Shown here in pieces: positions 1 through 13,560 of a stretch of 64,000 nt of DNA. The stretch covers positions 36,390,808 through 36,454,807 of the forward strand of contig OX359275.1 in the NCBI GenBank assembly GCA_947179155.2. Direction: 5' to 3'. A program made the translations under genes and the position numbers. A model generated the notes under the pieces. The model was not told the origin of the DNA, ran no database searches, and was given only the letters and a program-made list of their open reading frames with translations. Origin of the DNA: Hedera helix (lineage: Eukaryota > Streptophyta > Magnoliopsida > Apiales > Araliaceae). Each line of letters begins with the position of its first letter. Position 1 is the first letter of the stretch.

Positions 1-32
1 AAATTATTTCATAGAAAAAAATAGTTAAGATG

Positions 33-1315
33 TCAATAGTGGATGCTGAAGGCATTACCGGATGTCTGCTCCACATACATGATCAATTTAACCATCTCTT
101 CCTGAAAAAATAGACAAAAAGAGTTCAGGAAAGTCACTCCCAATGACTGGTAGCATCAAGATGATAGTTGCATACCCTCTGCATACTGTTCTGCTGTAAA
201 ATACATTGCAATGAAGGAAGAACTGAGGTAGCTGCAAGGTTCGGGGCTGTTGGACTTACTGAACCTCCAAAAACCGACTTAAACAGGCCATTTGTTGGAG
301 CCTGAATGTAAGATAAGGGAATGCAGAGCCATTGCCTAAAAATTAAATTGCTAAGTTCTATGCTTAGTGCTTACTACTAGCAAGTACAAGCATCACTATG
401 TATATACATACCCAATAAAAAAACTGACAGACAAATGCACAAAAAAAAAACATTTATAAATTAAACATTACACTTCGAGGGACAATGTTCATATCAGACA
501 TGAGAAGTTTGTTGCAGTAATGTTGAAGATCCCAAAGACCAGAAAATAAGTTACAATACATGTAATACCAGGAGAAAAAATAATAATAATAATAATAATA
601 ATAAATATATATATATATATAATAATATAACAATAATAAAATAATAGTTAAATTTATTTTTAGATATTTATTTGGATTTTATATTATGTTTGAGTCAAAT
701 TTATGTGGGTTAATAATAAATAATGAGAACATTAATTTGGTCAAATTGGGCCTTCAAACTAATTGGGTCTAATTTGTAATTGTGTAATTTTAAATTCTAT
801 TAAAATTTGGAGATTTAATAAAATCTATTAATAAACAAATAAATATATAAAACATGGACTTCAAATAAAATACCTTACCTTTATTCCTTTGTTCGTCTGA
901 TAAAAAGAAGAGGAGCCGCCGCTGCTAAATAAAGAACGAAGAAACTCAGGTTGCTAAGAAGGAAGAAAAACTTGTAAGATTTATTCAATTAATTAATTTC
1001 CTTCATAAGTTATTAAATTATTGACGACTTGAAATTATATTGTGAATGTAGTAATCTATATTTTAATTTATAGTTTGATGTCAATGGCTTTGTCAGTGAG
1101 TTTAACGAAGGAACCGGTGTGTATTTTGTTGGTTCCATGAATGGCTTTTACCCACTATATATTGGTTATATAAAAAAATTGACTAATCCAATCATGGCAG
1201 AAAAGGGGTACTTGAACTTATTATTATATACATGCATATATTTTAATAAGTTTGTATTATGAAAGTTAGTATACAGATTATGGAATGGTGTGCATAAATT
1301 ATTAATAAAATAAAT

Positions 1316-1346
<31 letters not shown>

Positions 1347-4300
1347 ACAATTTGTAGAATTTCGTTTCGAAGAGAGGGTGAAGAATTGCAACGTGAGATT
1401 ATAATTATTGTATTGCTTCGGATTATGAACTTCAGTTACATTAACATAGAGCGGAGGTACCGACAATTGATGTGTACAATCTGAAACTTTAAAAGTTTAC
1501 TTATATTATAATAATAATATAATACTAATGATAAAAATTCTATAGAAAGGTAGTTAAGAATTAATAATTTAACCTTCAATTTATAGATCATTTATTTATT
1601 TATTTATTTTGGTGATTAGTTTGGACGAAAGGAGTATAAAGAGCTATACTTCAAAATTTCTGGGTATTGCATTGCTTAATCCAGGTACAGATTCTGTATT
1701 CCTTCAGCATTACTCTTATGAATTTTAATTTGTTCATTTTACTTCTCGTTTCAAATTCGGATATTATCTCATATGATTATTTTTTTCTTAACATCCATAG
1801 GATAGTTTCATTTGGCATTGGCATTCCGTACTTCATCTCTTGACTGCGATTTTATTCCTTATATCAGTTATGTGATATTTTATCATTTCGAAAAATGTGT
1901 TTTTGAGACTTTATTCGTTTGTATTTTTTGTATTTTTTTGTTCTCATGTGGTAATCATTGATCATTAGAAGTAATTCAATATCATTTGGAGATGATCATG
2001 TAAGTCTTGTAATTTGAAATATTTTGACATGCATTTTGTAAATTTAATCTTAAGGTATACTTGAGCTAATCCCCTGTGGGGGGTACCACAAGCATGTTCT
2101 CTTGACACCAGGACATAACACTTTCAGTGGCAGTGTGATTAGTCCACGGCGTATCCTTTTATATGCTCGGGGTATGAGCGTTGGTGGTTTGATGTGTTTA
2201 TTCTGGATACGTATGAGTTGACCCAGTATTTGATTTAATTTGATTTGTTTGGAAAATTAGTGATGCTTGTGTCGTGCGTACTATCCGATTTGATTTGCAT
2301 ACATCATAGAACCAATGTATTTTGTTAGCCTTTGGCTATTTGTATTTGAGCTCAATATGAAATTGTCACTTAACCACTTTGATTCACCCTTCATTTTGTT
2401 AAAATCCTTTTGATTATACTTGTTCAATCATTAGTGTTCATCGATTGTATCTAACTTCACTAATTTTGTTATATTCTTAATTCGTTCGTAGTTTGTATTC
2501 GTTCATTCATTCGGCTCTTTTAGTACATTATATATTGTGGTATATTGTGCATCTTTATATCCGTACTGGGAATTTGGCTCATGCTGTGTTTTTCTTCTGA
2601 CAGGTTTTCAAGGGCGAGTTAGGGTTTCATGTGAAGAGAGCTATATTTGAACAATCTAGATTGATTTGATTTTAGGTTTTGATTAATTTTATAAATTTTG
2701 GAGAATTATATTTAATTCATTTATGGATTTTAGATTATTAAATATTTAAAGTTATTAGTGCTCTGTTTACTTATTTTAAGATTTGTTTTGTTTTGGAAGT
2801 GACTTCCCTTTCTTTTTCGGGAAGGGGGAGTTACAATACATCCAAGTAATTCCCTTTTCTCAATTTAATGAGAATGTCATCTCATAACAAGTTCAAAAAA
2901 TAAAAAATAAAAAAAATTTGCTTTTCCATGTATTTCAACAATAAATTATTTTTCTCAATTACGTTTTAGTAAGCTCCATTTCCCTGGGAAACAACTCAAA
3001 CAAGGGAAGAACCTATTAGAACATAATGAGAAATCTATGATATTTGGGATTAGAACAACAGGAAATAGTATTGTAATCTCGTTAGGTTAACATTATTAAG
3101 TAGAAGAGTGGGAAAAAAGAGCCCCAACACATCCATAGCACATTGCCACAAAGCTCAAGTTGCAGCTGAAGTGCCAAAATTAAACAATTAAGTCAGGAAT
3201 ATGTGCACCACATAATTAGGTATAACTAAGATGGAGTTCAAAGGTAATTCCATGCAGATATGGAGGCAGAGTGGATGCTGTTATGATTAGACACTATGTG
3301 GAAACAGATAGCGAAGTATACCTTGGGGCTCAGCTCAGCTGAAGTTACTTTAAAACGTCCCTTACGTTGGACAACAGCTCCTTCAGGTGCATCCTCCACT
3401 GCAGTAGCAATTAGAATGCAACAAGACTTGAAAAGATTACCAACTCTAAACATGAGTGCTTCACATAGAAAACCAGAACATATGAACAAATTGAGAAAAT
3501 CGTAGGTCCATTACCTGATGCAGGGTTAAAAATATCCTTCTTTGAATGAGACAGTAATGGCCCACTAAAGTTCTGCTCAGGTAGATTTCCCGGTTGTAGA
3601 TGATCCCTTCATATAATTTCAAAATCCAAGTTACTACTTTTATACTCGGTATCCTTCTAAAACCATGGAAACCATTTAAGTAGTAAGAGAAGGGAAAAAT
3701 TGGTTGAGCACTGAATGCATAATGACTTGCCTCATTGGATATATTTTATATATTTTGGTTGAGTACTATATGAATTTTATCTCTTAATAAAAAACAAGCG
3801 AAGCAAGTGAAAGTGACATCAACAAATAATAATGTAGGAAAACCACATCAATTGAAAAAAACCTTGCTATATGACAATTTCAGTTCATAAACTTGCAATA
3901 TCTCATTATCTGAAATATCTAATCAGAAAAATCAAACATAAACAAGGACCAGGAGAAAAGAAAAATATGGACTTATAAACAAACAAAACATGTAACAACC
4001 AAAGTTCAACACAATGAACAGTGAATTACAAAATTTAACCCGGAAAGAGCATATGCTTACCTATCCACATCACCGATGATTTTTTTAGGAGAAGGAACAT
4101 TATCTTGTAGCAGTGAACCATTCAAAAAAAAAATCTGCTGAGGATTAACAGATCTTGGTAGGGACTTACTTTCTCCCAGACTCCCAACATCACCCCTTCC
4201 AACTTCTTGGCCCTCAGCTTTTGGTGATAACAGCATCTGACTCTGTTGCTCAGAATCTGATAGAATAGAATCTTTTGGACTTGGACTACCCGTGGCCACG

Positions 4301-6625
4301 TCATCATCACATACATCAAAACCACCTCTGCATGTTACATGGTTGCATAAATGTATGAAGTAAGTACTAATTAACTTTATATCAGTTCTTCCATATCCAG
4401 ACAAATACACCAACTTACAAATGACAAGCTACTATACTACATGCACTTCAAGTATAGTGATGTATCAAGTTCTTGTTGTAGCATACGAACATTCTCAAAA
4501 AATATGCATTTACAACTATTATAAGCTGTAAATACAAAACTGATTCTTTAATTAGAAAGAGGAGTTTAAAGCCCTGCCTGTGTAACTTCTCAAGGGGAGA
4601 GGAAGGAGGGGGGGACCAGCAAATAGCTGGTGAATTAGTTGATTGCATACAATAAACTTTACATGCACACAAATATGTAAACCTGGGTTCATAAAAGAGA
4701 GGGGGAGGGTGGGGAAAAGAAGAAAAGGTAAGACCGTACTTGAGTGCCTGAAGAGGTTTAATTGGAAATGCAGCAAGTGAATTCTCCAAATTATGAATAT
4801 CATCGGGCCCATCCTGAGATATAAAAGGTGTATGTTAACCTCTGAAAAATGAATGCAAGTGTGGAAATATGACATAAAATCCAGAGATAAAGCATGAGCA
4901 GGACAAAAAAGGATGGGCCGACGACACTACAGAATAGGTAGTAAAGATACCTGAAGATGAGGTGAAGCATCTGAATAGTTAACTATCTCTCGAGGCAGGT
5001 CCTCTGCAGCGAAACCAACATCATTCTGCCCATCCTTTTGCTTCCCTCCGACACTAGAATCTTCTAGATTTGAAATGTCATCATAATCATGAATCTACAA
5101 GCAAAAGAAATCATTTGAAAAGACAGCCAAATTATACATTTTCAGAAATAATCATTTGAGTTAACAACATACAAGGGCAGCCTGACTTTTCAAATCTTCC
5201 AAGTTGAAATTCCAGGTACTGATTCCTCGAATGTATTCTTGCTGCACAGAAATAAGAAATCAGCATAATCCAAGTAATAAATCCAGGAAATACATTGTCT
5301 AGGATGGCAACTGTCTTTATCATCTAATGCATATACTTGTCTAAGAGAAGAAAAAATAGTACAATACATTAGAGTAATGATAGAACACAATGTAATAACA
5401 AACCACCAAAACGATTAATAGCTTAAGCGTTGATCGAGAGGGGCTGTATGTTTCCAACATTACCTCACCAGTTAGCAAATTAATATACTTTAGGGAGACA
5501 GCAGATATCGAGCACAGGACCTCGTGGCTTAGCTAAGAATACTTTAAAAAAAAATCAACTTGCTTGAAAAGTGCAAATTTTGAGGGGAAATAGCAATATA
5601 CTTCAATGTGTGACAGATACAGCATATGTACAATATAGTAAACACCCCCAGAGGCATGAACAAGCTATAAGAAGAGTGATGCTACAGTGACAGACTGTAT
5701 ACAGCAAACTTTACTTGTATGAAGAGCTTAAAGTTTGCAGCAATTTCACCTGTGACAATTGCTCCTTGTCCCCGTACAATGCCTTGTTCTGCACAAGGAA
5801 ATCCGCTTCTTTTGCCTGAAACAGCAGTTAAGAGAAATAATGAGGAATATTACGGTCAGACAATGTAAGAAACATGTATATTTTTCTCTTTTATTTGCTT
5901 TAATAAAATTGTGCCAAGGTTTGACAGAGGCCACAATGAAAAATGCATAGCTTGGGATGAGCAAGAGACCTTTAGCGACCTAAAACGATCACCTAGAGGA
6001 GAAAGGACATCAAGAATAGTTCGCGACAGATAATCAACGGAGTGTGCATGTTTAAAGAAATGGTGCTTCAAAAGCTTCTCTGAAGTGGGACGTTTCTTTG
6101 GGTGAAAATTAATTATTATATAAGGAAAGTCACTTAAAAAAATTATTTTGCTTATTATTATTATTATTATTATATATTTATATATATATATACCTTCACC
6201 AAGCAAGCAGCTACCAAATCTTTGAAAGACTGAAAAAGTACGACATTTTCAAAATAATATTCCACAACTACTAGTCAGGAATGTTATGTCGAGATTCTTG
6301 AAACAGACCTTTGAAAATCTCTTGTCCCTCTCATAATCAAGTCCTGGTGGTGCATTTTGTAGGGTCATCAGCAGCACCTACAAAAGCAGTACAAAGGGTG
6401 AAATAGCTTACTGAATAATCTTGTGCAAAAAGCAATATTATGTTTACTTCTATAATAAATTAGATGGTTCACAATGGTGAATCTATGATCAACCTTCATT
6501 GGAGGATACTTGGAGAATGGTGCATGGCCATGAGCAAGTTCCAGTGCTGTTATTCCAAATGACCAGATGTCTGCTCTGTTTATGCAAAACATATCATCTA
6601 AGGATGTAGTATTACACATACATAC

Positions 6626-6656
<31 letters not shown>

Positions 6657-8258
6657 AAAAAACAGAAAAAAAATTAGAGAAGCAGAGAAACATTGATAAG
6701 ACAAGTCACCCACTCACTTGAAGTCATATCCATGCAATTGCTGCATAACTTCAGGAGCCATCCTGAGAAAAAACATTGTAACATTAGCAAACAGCACCTT
6801 CAAGTCAACAACCAAATCCATTTGTTACAAATGGTGACAGATATTAGGATCTCAAATACACAAACATCAAGGACCTGGAAAGGAAAACATACCAGCAAGG
6901 AGTTCCAACAAAGGTATTTCTTGAACGTTGCCTATCCCCAGCATCAAACATGCATGCGGATACTCCAAAGTCCGCTAACTTGACAGCACCATTAGAATCA
7001 ACTAATATGTTCCCAGCCTGTAAATATTGTATTGTTAGTGGGAGTAAGAACAACAGCAAATATAATTGAAAAAGGCAGGACAGGAAATACTAATTCAGAA
7101 GTGGTGCATTATCCTGGACACTGCCGTCACATGCCAAAAAGTCAACATAGTAGGGAATGGCTTTTCTAAATAAATGGCCAATTTTCAACACATAAATGGC
7201 TATAAATGCTAAAGAATAGTTTATCAAAATAAGCAATAAAACAATCAGAGTAAATTTCATCAGAAATTTGATCTGTGTAACATATATGTTTTTCTATGTG
7301 AATTGGCTATACTCTTTGTGACAATTTAAAGAAATGCAAGAGTCAGTATGATGAGAACAAAATCAATGAATCCTGTAACAGAACCAAGTATGGTGATTGG
7401 TGATAATACCTTCACATCTCTATGGATGTGTCCATGAGCATGAAGATAAACAAGAGCCTTAAGGACCTCGCGTAATAATGTAGCAATAACAGGCTCTTCC
7501 AAACCGTCAGGAAAAGCAGATTTCATAATATGAAGGCATGATCCCCCAGCCATGTATGGCATTACAACCCAGAGGTTGTGGCCTGCAGTGAAGGAGCAAT
7601 GTACCCTTAATAAATTTGGATGATTAATCAAGCTCATTGTCTGCACCTCTCGACGAATACCATCCTGTACAAATTACAGAGAAATACAACTCAATCAATT
7701 ATGAGTAATGTGATATTACACCCTAATATGAATGAAGTTTTGATAATTTTGGACAAGTATCAGCTGGACCAGTATACAGTTGTGACGCAAGACTAGATAT
7801 TCACATATAATAATGATCAGTGGCAATGAAGGCAGATAAGGGAATGATGTGGTGCATATGACACTGCTGGCGGTGATGTATATTTCCATGATGGCTGATA
7901 GCCATGCTTGAAGTAACAAATCTCTCAAGGAAATGTTGTCTGTTTGCTTGGTAGCTAAAATTCCGGTTGAATTAATGACCCCATATCTTTTATTCCAAAC
8001 AAAGATTTTCATATCCATTAATTTCCACATTCCTTTTAAGCCTTCAATGGCTAAATTAATCCACATTAAAAGCCACCTATTTAACATTACAATCAGGTAT
8101 ACTATATAGCCTATTCGTTTTTTGATGTAGAAAAAACTGAGTCAGGTATAAGAAACCAATAAAAATGCGATGGAATTGTCACCAGAAACAATAATTGAAT
8201 GGTGGAGAAACATGTTTTAAAGAAACATGATGTATGTGTGACCTAAGTAGGAGAGGAG

Positions 8259-8305
<47 letters not shown>

Positions 8306-8654
8306 GTGTGTGTGTGTGTATATATATATATGTATGTATGTATGAGGAAGTTTGACGTAAGGCAATATGATTGTGAATTATTAACTTCCAAACAATAATA
8401 TCCCTCTATAAGGTGAATTGGTATTTGAGCATAATAAGAGCCTAAATAGGTGAATTGATATTTGAGCATAATAAGAGCCTACATACCAGGTCATTATTAC
8501 ACCTCTCCAGATCAAGAACCTTGATCGCAACTGTCTCATTAAGTGGAACGCAACAAGCTCTGTACACAGTAGCACTAACACCATCACCAACTTCCTCATA
8601 TAACTCATAGTCTTTTGCATCGAAAGGAAACCTTTTCTCAGACACCTGCGCCAT
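33..8654 (-). CDS. STE20/GCK-type Ser/Thr protein kinase (OSR1/BLUS1-like), 17 coding exons
   Basis: Cytosolic Ser/Thr kinase of the plant GCK/STE20 group that resembles animal OSR1/SPAK; Arabidopsis BLUS1 is a relative. Coding exons, 5' to 3' on minus: 8654-8487, 7664-7410, 7017-6893, 6762-6718, 6575-6494, 6377-6309, 6229-6194, 6095-5970, 5815-5750, 5241-5173, 5094-4951, 4813-4740, 4327-4061, 3606-3515, 3398-3322, 301-176, 101-33. Together they give about 629 residues, near the family size. Seen: glycine-rich loop GDGVSATVYRA (about residues 23-33), VAIK lysine at 45, catalytic HRDVKAGN (137-144), DFG (157-159), activation segment TFVGTPCWMAPE, and KRPT in the C-lobe. The tail is acidic and Ser-rich, then has a conserved VQRKGRFKVTSAELSP block and a C-terminal LPSLQ...LIMYVEQTSG segment typical of this family. 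The start ATG at 8654 begins MAQVSEKRFPFDAKDYELYE, as in relatives. Oddities: the acceptor of exon 8 is not canonical (see findings), and the intron at 302-3321 is about 3 kb with inserted sequence. Family assignment is firm; which paralogue is not. Confidence 0.9.
302..3321. other. 3 kb intron of the kinase gene with inserted repeat-like sequence
   Basis: Separates kinase exons ending ...AELSPK and starting APTNGLF, which join in frame. Only about the first and last 300 bases look like ordinary intron. The middle (about 560-2900) holds an AAT/TA microsatellite at 580-620, a TA run at 1318-1346, and a stretch at 2050-2220 with higher GC and no coding frame. No terminal repeats or transposase were recognised, so the insert is unclassified. 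Confidence 0.4.
6123..6196. repeat. ATT and TA microsatellites filling a short kinase intron
   Basis: The intron between kinase exons 7 and 8 is under 100 bases and is mostly TTA and TA repeats. The repeat abuts both splice sites; the acceptor AG expected in front of the HPKKRP codons is absent. Confidence 0.7.
8262..8344. repeat. compound TA/TG microsatellite
   Basis: About 40 bases of TA, then TG repeats, then TA and TATG repeats, inside the first coding intron of the kinase gene. It gives rise to spurious IYIYI reading frames on the minus strand. Confidence 0.85.
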
Positions 8655-9992
8655 GATTTCTCTAATATCACAACTTTAACACCCTCGTTACTCCTAGATG
8701 TCGCAAAGAACATGAATAATTTGTATATAGCAGAGTGAGAGTCAAATTAATGTGAAATTCCCTCCAATATGGTAAAGAAATTTAATTGTTCAAGAAAATG
8801 TTTTGCATACCTCAAGTGACTTCATCCATATAACTTTTAACCCACCTTTGAATGAAGAACCATCTATAGCCAACACACTCTTCCCGATCTCAAAAACACT
8901 CCAAGGTTCTAGCAGATAACAATCTCGGTGCTCGCAAACTAATTATCACAATAAGGAAAAGTAAATTTATCAAGCCACCGCTATACCCAGCACCATCGAA
9001 TATAATTAAAGCTCAGATGTTAAATATTAAAGCAATTTGTGGAACAATATTTGGATTGTACAAATTATCAGACCAATCCTCAGTATCTCCTGAAAAAACT
9101 CAACAACAACATTTTCAACTTTGATTTAGCAAATGTGCACGGAAACTGTTGAAGATGAAAACAGCTGCACAAGTAAAAGCTGATCAATAGATATTACGGT
9201 GCCAAACAAAAGCAAGCACGTGACATCAAAAGCAAGCACATGACATCACGAATTGAAAATAAAAGGCAGTCAGGTAATTGATAGGATTTTCAGTTATAAA
9301 AATGGATTAAATAATAAACAGCAACATTAAGCATACAAACCTTTAACATGGAATAGTGTACGACGTATGATTTATAAACCCCAACAAGGTTAATGGAATA
9401 AAGCAAATCATTAATGAAGTAGCACTTTGTGAAGCAAAAGCAAAGCTAATGAATGATAACAGACACTAAATGTAACCTCCAATAACTAAACTGCCATTGG
9501 TCCTTCCCATAGTAAGGTTGGAGTAAACCCCTTCTACCAAATTACAGAAGCAAATAATGAGAACCAAAAGACAGATACCAATAATGAAAGTTATTCCCAA
9601 AACTAGCATCATCAATGTATGATCAAATAAATACATATTTAATTGTTGGCAGCAACAAGCATGACACATCCATAATTCAATTAAGCACATTCTGTAAAGC
9701 ATGTGGCAATTCAGCATAAAGCATGAATATCATAACCAATCCACCGATTACAGAAATCATACAAAAATTTAAACTTTTAGAATTCAATGTTCATATTATC
9801 CAATCGGTTCGATAACACCCGAAAATTGACTCCAAAAACAAATAGAATCAATCAAAACCACAATCACGCATGACAAAACATCTCCGTGACAAAAATAACT
9901 AAAAAAAATATATAAACAAGCTGCATTGAGTAAAAATTTAATCAGGACTGGGGAAAGATGCATAGTAGATGTATGTGGGAATAGTAACGGAC

Positions 9993-10140
9993 CTAGGGTT
10001 TTGGATAACGGCGACTTAGCCCGTCCCACACGAAAGAACTCGAACGAGTACTGAATCCGAGTTTGGACTGATAAAAGAGCAACCCAGAAGGAACCGTCGT
10101 CGTTTGCTGGTGTTTGCTCTTCTTCGACTAGTCCGCCATT
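9993..10140 (-). other. probable 5'UTR exon and promoter-proximal region of the kinase gene
   Basis: A GC-richer patch in AT-rich sequence. On the minus strand it ends in CCCTAG followed by a GT donor (GTCCGTTAC, donor at 9991-9992). A good matching acceptor, TATTAG, lies just upstream of the kinase ATG near 8662. A 5'UTR intron of about 1.3 kb is therefore likely. The stretch 8663-9992 has no coding sequence I recognise. Inferred from splice signals and base composition only. Confidence 0.45.
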
Positions 10141-10149
10141 GACGATGTG

Positions 10150-10857
10150 TCCCGGAATAATATATATATCCTTAAAATATCACATCATTATTATTATTAT
10201 TATTATTGAGACGAGAGAGCCAGGAGTAAGACTTCAACCCATGCCTAAACTCTAAAGGCATGGATAGTTAACTAATACACAATTGAACGCTAATACGCCG
10301 TTGAACCATGTGTTACGGATATTAGTTCTTCTTACAGTAGTAGTTCATGCCCTACCGTTAATAACACGGAGATAAAAACAAAAAAGAAACACACTAAAAT
10401 TAATAAGCCTTATATACCTTCCCGAATTTTATTTCCATCCCTTTCTCGGTCTATGTTTGATCGCTAATTGTAAACCAAGATTACTAGATTATAGTTTATA
10501 TTTTATGAAAGGAAGGAAAATAATATATATTATAATTTTATGTGTTAATTTTTTTTGTTATGAATTACATAAATAATTAGATAATTATAATTAATTATTA
10601 TTTTAATAATATATTTAATATAATCCACGCATAATAATATATTTAATTATTCATATTAAAACTTTTAAAAGTGTAGCTAATTTTCTTTTTATTGAACTAT
10701 TTTTCGTAATGCAAAAAATAACATTTTCAATAAATAAATTTATATTTATTTTAATAGACTCAAATGATTAAAGGAATTAATAATAATAGTTTAAATATTT
10801 GATGACGTTTACCCAAAATGTTATAAGTGAATGTATTTTATTAATAATAATAATTTG

Positions 10858-10895
<38 letters not shown>

Positions 10896-12111
10896 AATAT
10901 TTTATATTAATTGATACGAGATTAAATTTTAAACTTATAAATATAACATTAAAATTAATATTTTGAATTTTTTTTAATATAAAATGATTATTTTGTTTTT
11001 TAAATGATGTGACACTTTTTTTTTTGATGCATTCAATTGATATGACATGATGATAAAGTAATAGTAATTATGTCATGTATCCATGAGTATGATTCATTGA
11101 TTCATCTTGTATGTGAAAATCTATGCATCTTTTTCTGAAAGAACAATTAAAGTCGGCACAATCTATTTTATAATAGGATTTTCTTAATATGTGCATTTAA
11201 GGCACACATTAAGTGTAAAAAATAATATATAATATTATTTATTTATATAAGTGTATTGAATTTAATATATAAAAAAATAATATACTAGTGAATCCTATAT
11301 ATTGAATTCAGTACAATTATATAACAAAATAATTTTTAACGAGTCTCATCTCTTATTTTTCACACTTAATATATGTCTTTAAGACACACATTAGACGAAC
11401 ATTTATAATATATGAATAGTTATACCTTAATATCACTTTTTTCTCTTTACATATCTAATAGTTATATTTATCCGTTTCAAAGTATAAATATTATTATTTA
11501 TTTTTAAAATTAAATTATTTTTTAAAGTTTTAAATTAACATAAATATATTTATTTAATTATAATTAATATAATGATAAATATTATAAATATCTAAAATAA
11601 CTATATATTATAATATTTATTGTGTTTCACATTTTTTATTAATAATTATTATTAATTTTAAATTTAAAAATATATTAACACTCAGAAGTCAACTACCAAG
11701 CATGATATGTGGTGAGAATCGAACAATTATCAAAAGAATAAAGTCCAGTTGTGCATAGAATATACGAAACCCCACTGGACGTAAACTAGACACCTTAATG
11801 GAAAAATGAATAAAGTCGAATGAAAATGCCCATACACGTGTGTACGCGGTTGGCAAAACTTATAAAGGACCACACTCAATTAGGTCAAATATCAAAGTGA
11901 TATATCTATATAATAAGACAGAATTTATTTTAAATTTAAAAATATAAAAATAATTTAAATTTTTTTAAATTAATCTAATGATTCATATTTTATTTTATAA
12001 AAAATAATTCGTTCAAATCAAATTCATTACTATACTATAATAATAATAATAATAATAATAATAGTAATAATAATTACAATAATAGTAATAATAATAATAA
12101 TAGTAATAGTA
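10150..12111. other. AT-rich intergenic sequence without recognisable genes
   Basis: Very AT-rich, with ATT repeats near 10190, a TA run at 10865-10892 and an AAT repeat tract from about 12030. A stretch at about 11464-11690 starts like a CTCCCTCCGTTTC-type MITE (ATCCGTTTCAAAGTATAAAT) and has long runs resembling the better copy at 50163-50421. No open frame of interest. Confidence 0.5.
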
Positions 12112-13036
12112 ATTATTGTGACGACCCCGAATCCGAGTCTCTCAAACTTCGAATCCGGTTCAACACGAGTACAACTTTTTTCTTATTGTTAATGAATTAC
12201 AACAATATTATAATTGATAAATAATCATTTATTTATAATTTTAGAACATCTCTTTCTATTTCAGAATCGTAATCTTTATACATTCATAATATGTCTCAAT
12301 ATCATATATGATACGACATTTTATTACAATCAATTTAAGTATTTAACACTCATATTACATACTAACCAATTCTTATACTACACAATCATTTTACCTGTCC
12401 AATTCGGACTGGTATCTACAATGGTCGTGCTAGACCTTCAGTGAATGTAATATGTATTCCTGTTTCTTGATCCTTATCAAGACTTCAAATACTTGTATTA
12501 TCTGAAAATGTTGGTTTAAGCAAGAGTGAGCACGACGGCTCAGCAAGTTTAACAGTTACACATAACACATTACATGCTTCACATATACTCTGCAATTTAT
12601 ACTTACATCATGTTTTTCATGCATTTCAGTTTATGTCATACTACTCATGCATCACATATAACATCTAGCAATTCATGCTTTATATTTATACATAATCTAC
12701 ATGTAATCATACCTCATGCATATCCCAATTATCATCAATATCTTTATATTAACCATTTAATATCACATCATAGCATATTAATGCACATAGGAGCAAGTTC
12801 TGAAAAACTTGCCTGGTCGCTTCTACCATTTACGCCTATTTGCGTCATTTGCTCAACCTACAATTTATATAACAAATTGACATAATCATTAGCTACCAAG
12901 ACTTTTAATTAGTCTTAACTTAAGACCTTAACTTCAAATTATTAACTCTTTAGTTGTCCGATAAACGAACCCTTAAGTTCCGGACAAAAATCATAGCCCA
13001 ACAAACCTAGTTGGACATGTCGATAAACTTAACCAA

Positions 13037-13560
13037 CTTATTAATATTATTAATTATTTAATAATATTTTAATTCCTTATTAATATTATTAACCATTTAA
13101 TAATATTTTAATCACTTATTAATATTATTAACCATTTAATAATATTTTAATCATTCATTAATATTATTAACCATTTAATAATATTTTAATCACTCATTAA
13201 TATTATTAACCATTTAATAATATTTTAATCACGCATTAATATTATTAACCATTTAATAATATTTTAATCTCTCATTAATATTATTAACCATTTAATAATA
13301 TTTTAATCTCTCATTAATATTATTAACCATTTAATAATATTTTAATCACTCATTAATATTATTAACCATTTAATAATATTTTAATCACTCATTAATATTA
13401 TTAATCATTTAATAATATTTTAATCTCTCATTAATATTATTTACCATTTAATAATATTTTAATCACTTATTAATATTATTAATCATTTAATAATATTTTA
13501 ATCTCTTATTAATATTATTAACCATGTAATGATATTTTAATCATTTACAAATGTTATTCA
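13037..13560. repeat. 39-bp minisatellite, about 13 copies
   Basis: Unit begins TTAATATTATTAACCATTT and continues ATAATATTTTAATCACTCA, repeated head to tail with few changes in the middle (CACTC, CTCTC, CACGC variants) and more decay at both ends. It lies inside the solo LTR. Each unit contains near-palindromic TTAATAATATTTTAA-like blocks that could form cruciforms. Confidence 0.92.

Noticed and set aside
8179..8469. IYIYI-rich minus-strand frames, also at 38886-39577 and 60171-60398
   Set aside because: They read through TA microsatellites and have no family features.
12214..12885. Frames at the start of the solo LTR
   Set aside because: No gag, protease or other retroelement domain; AT-rich LTR sequence.
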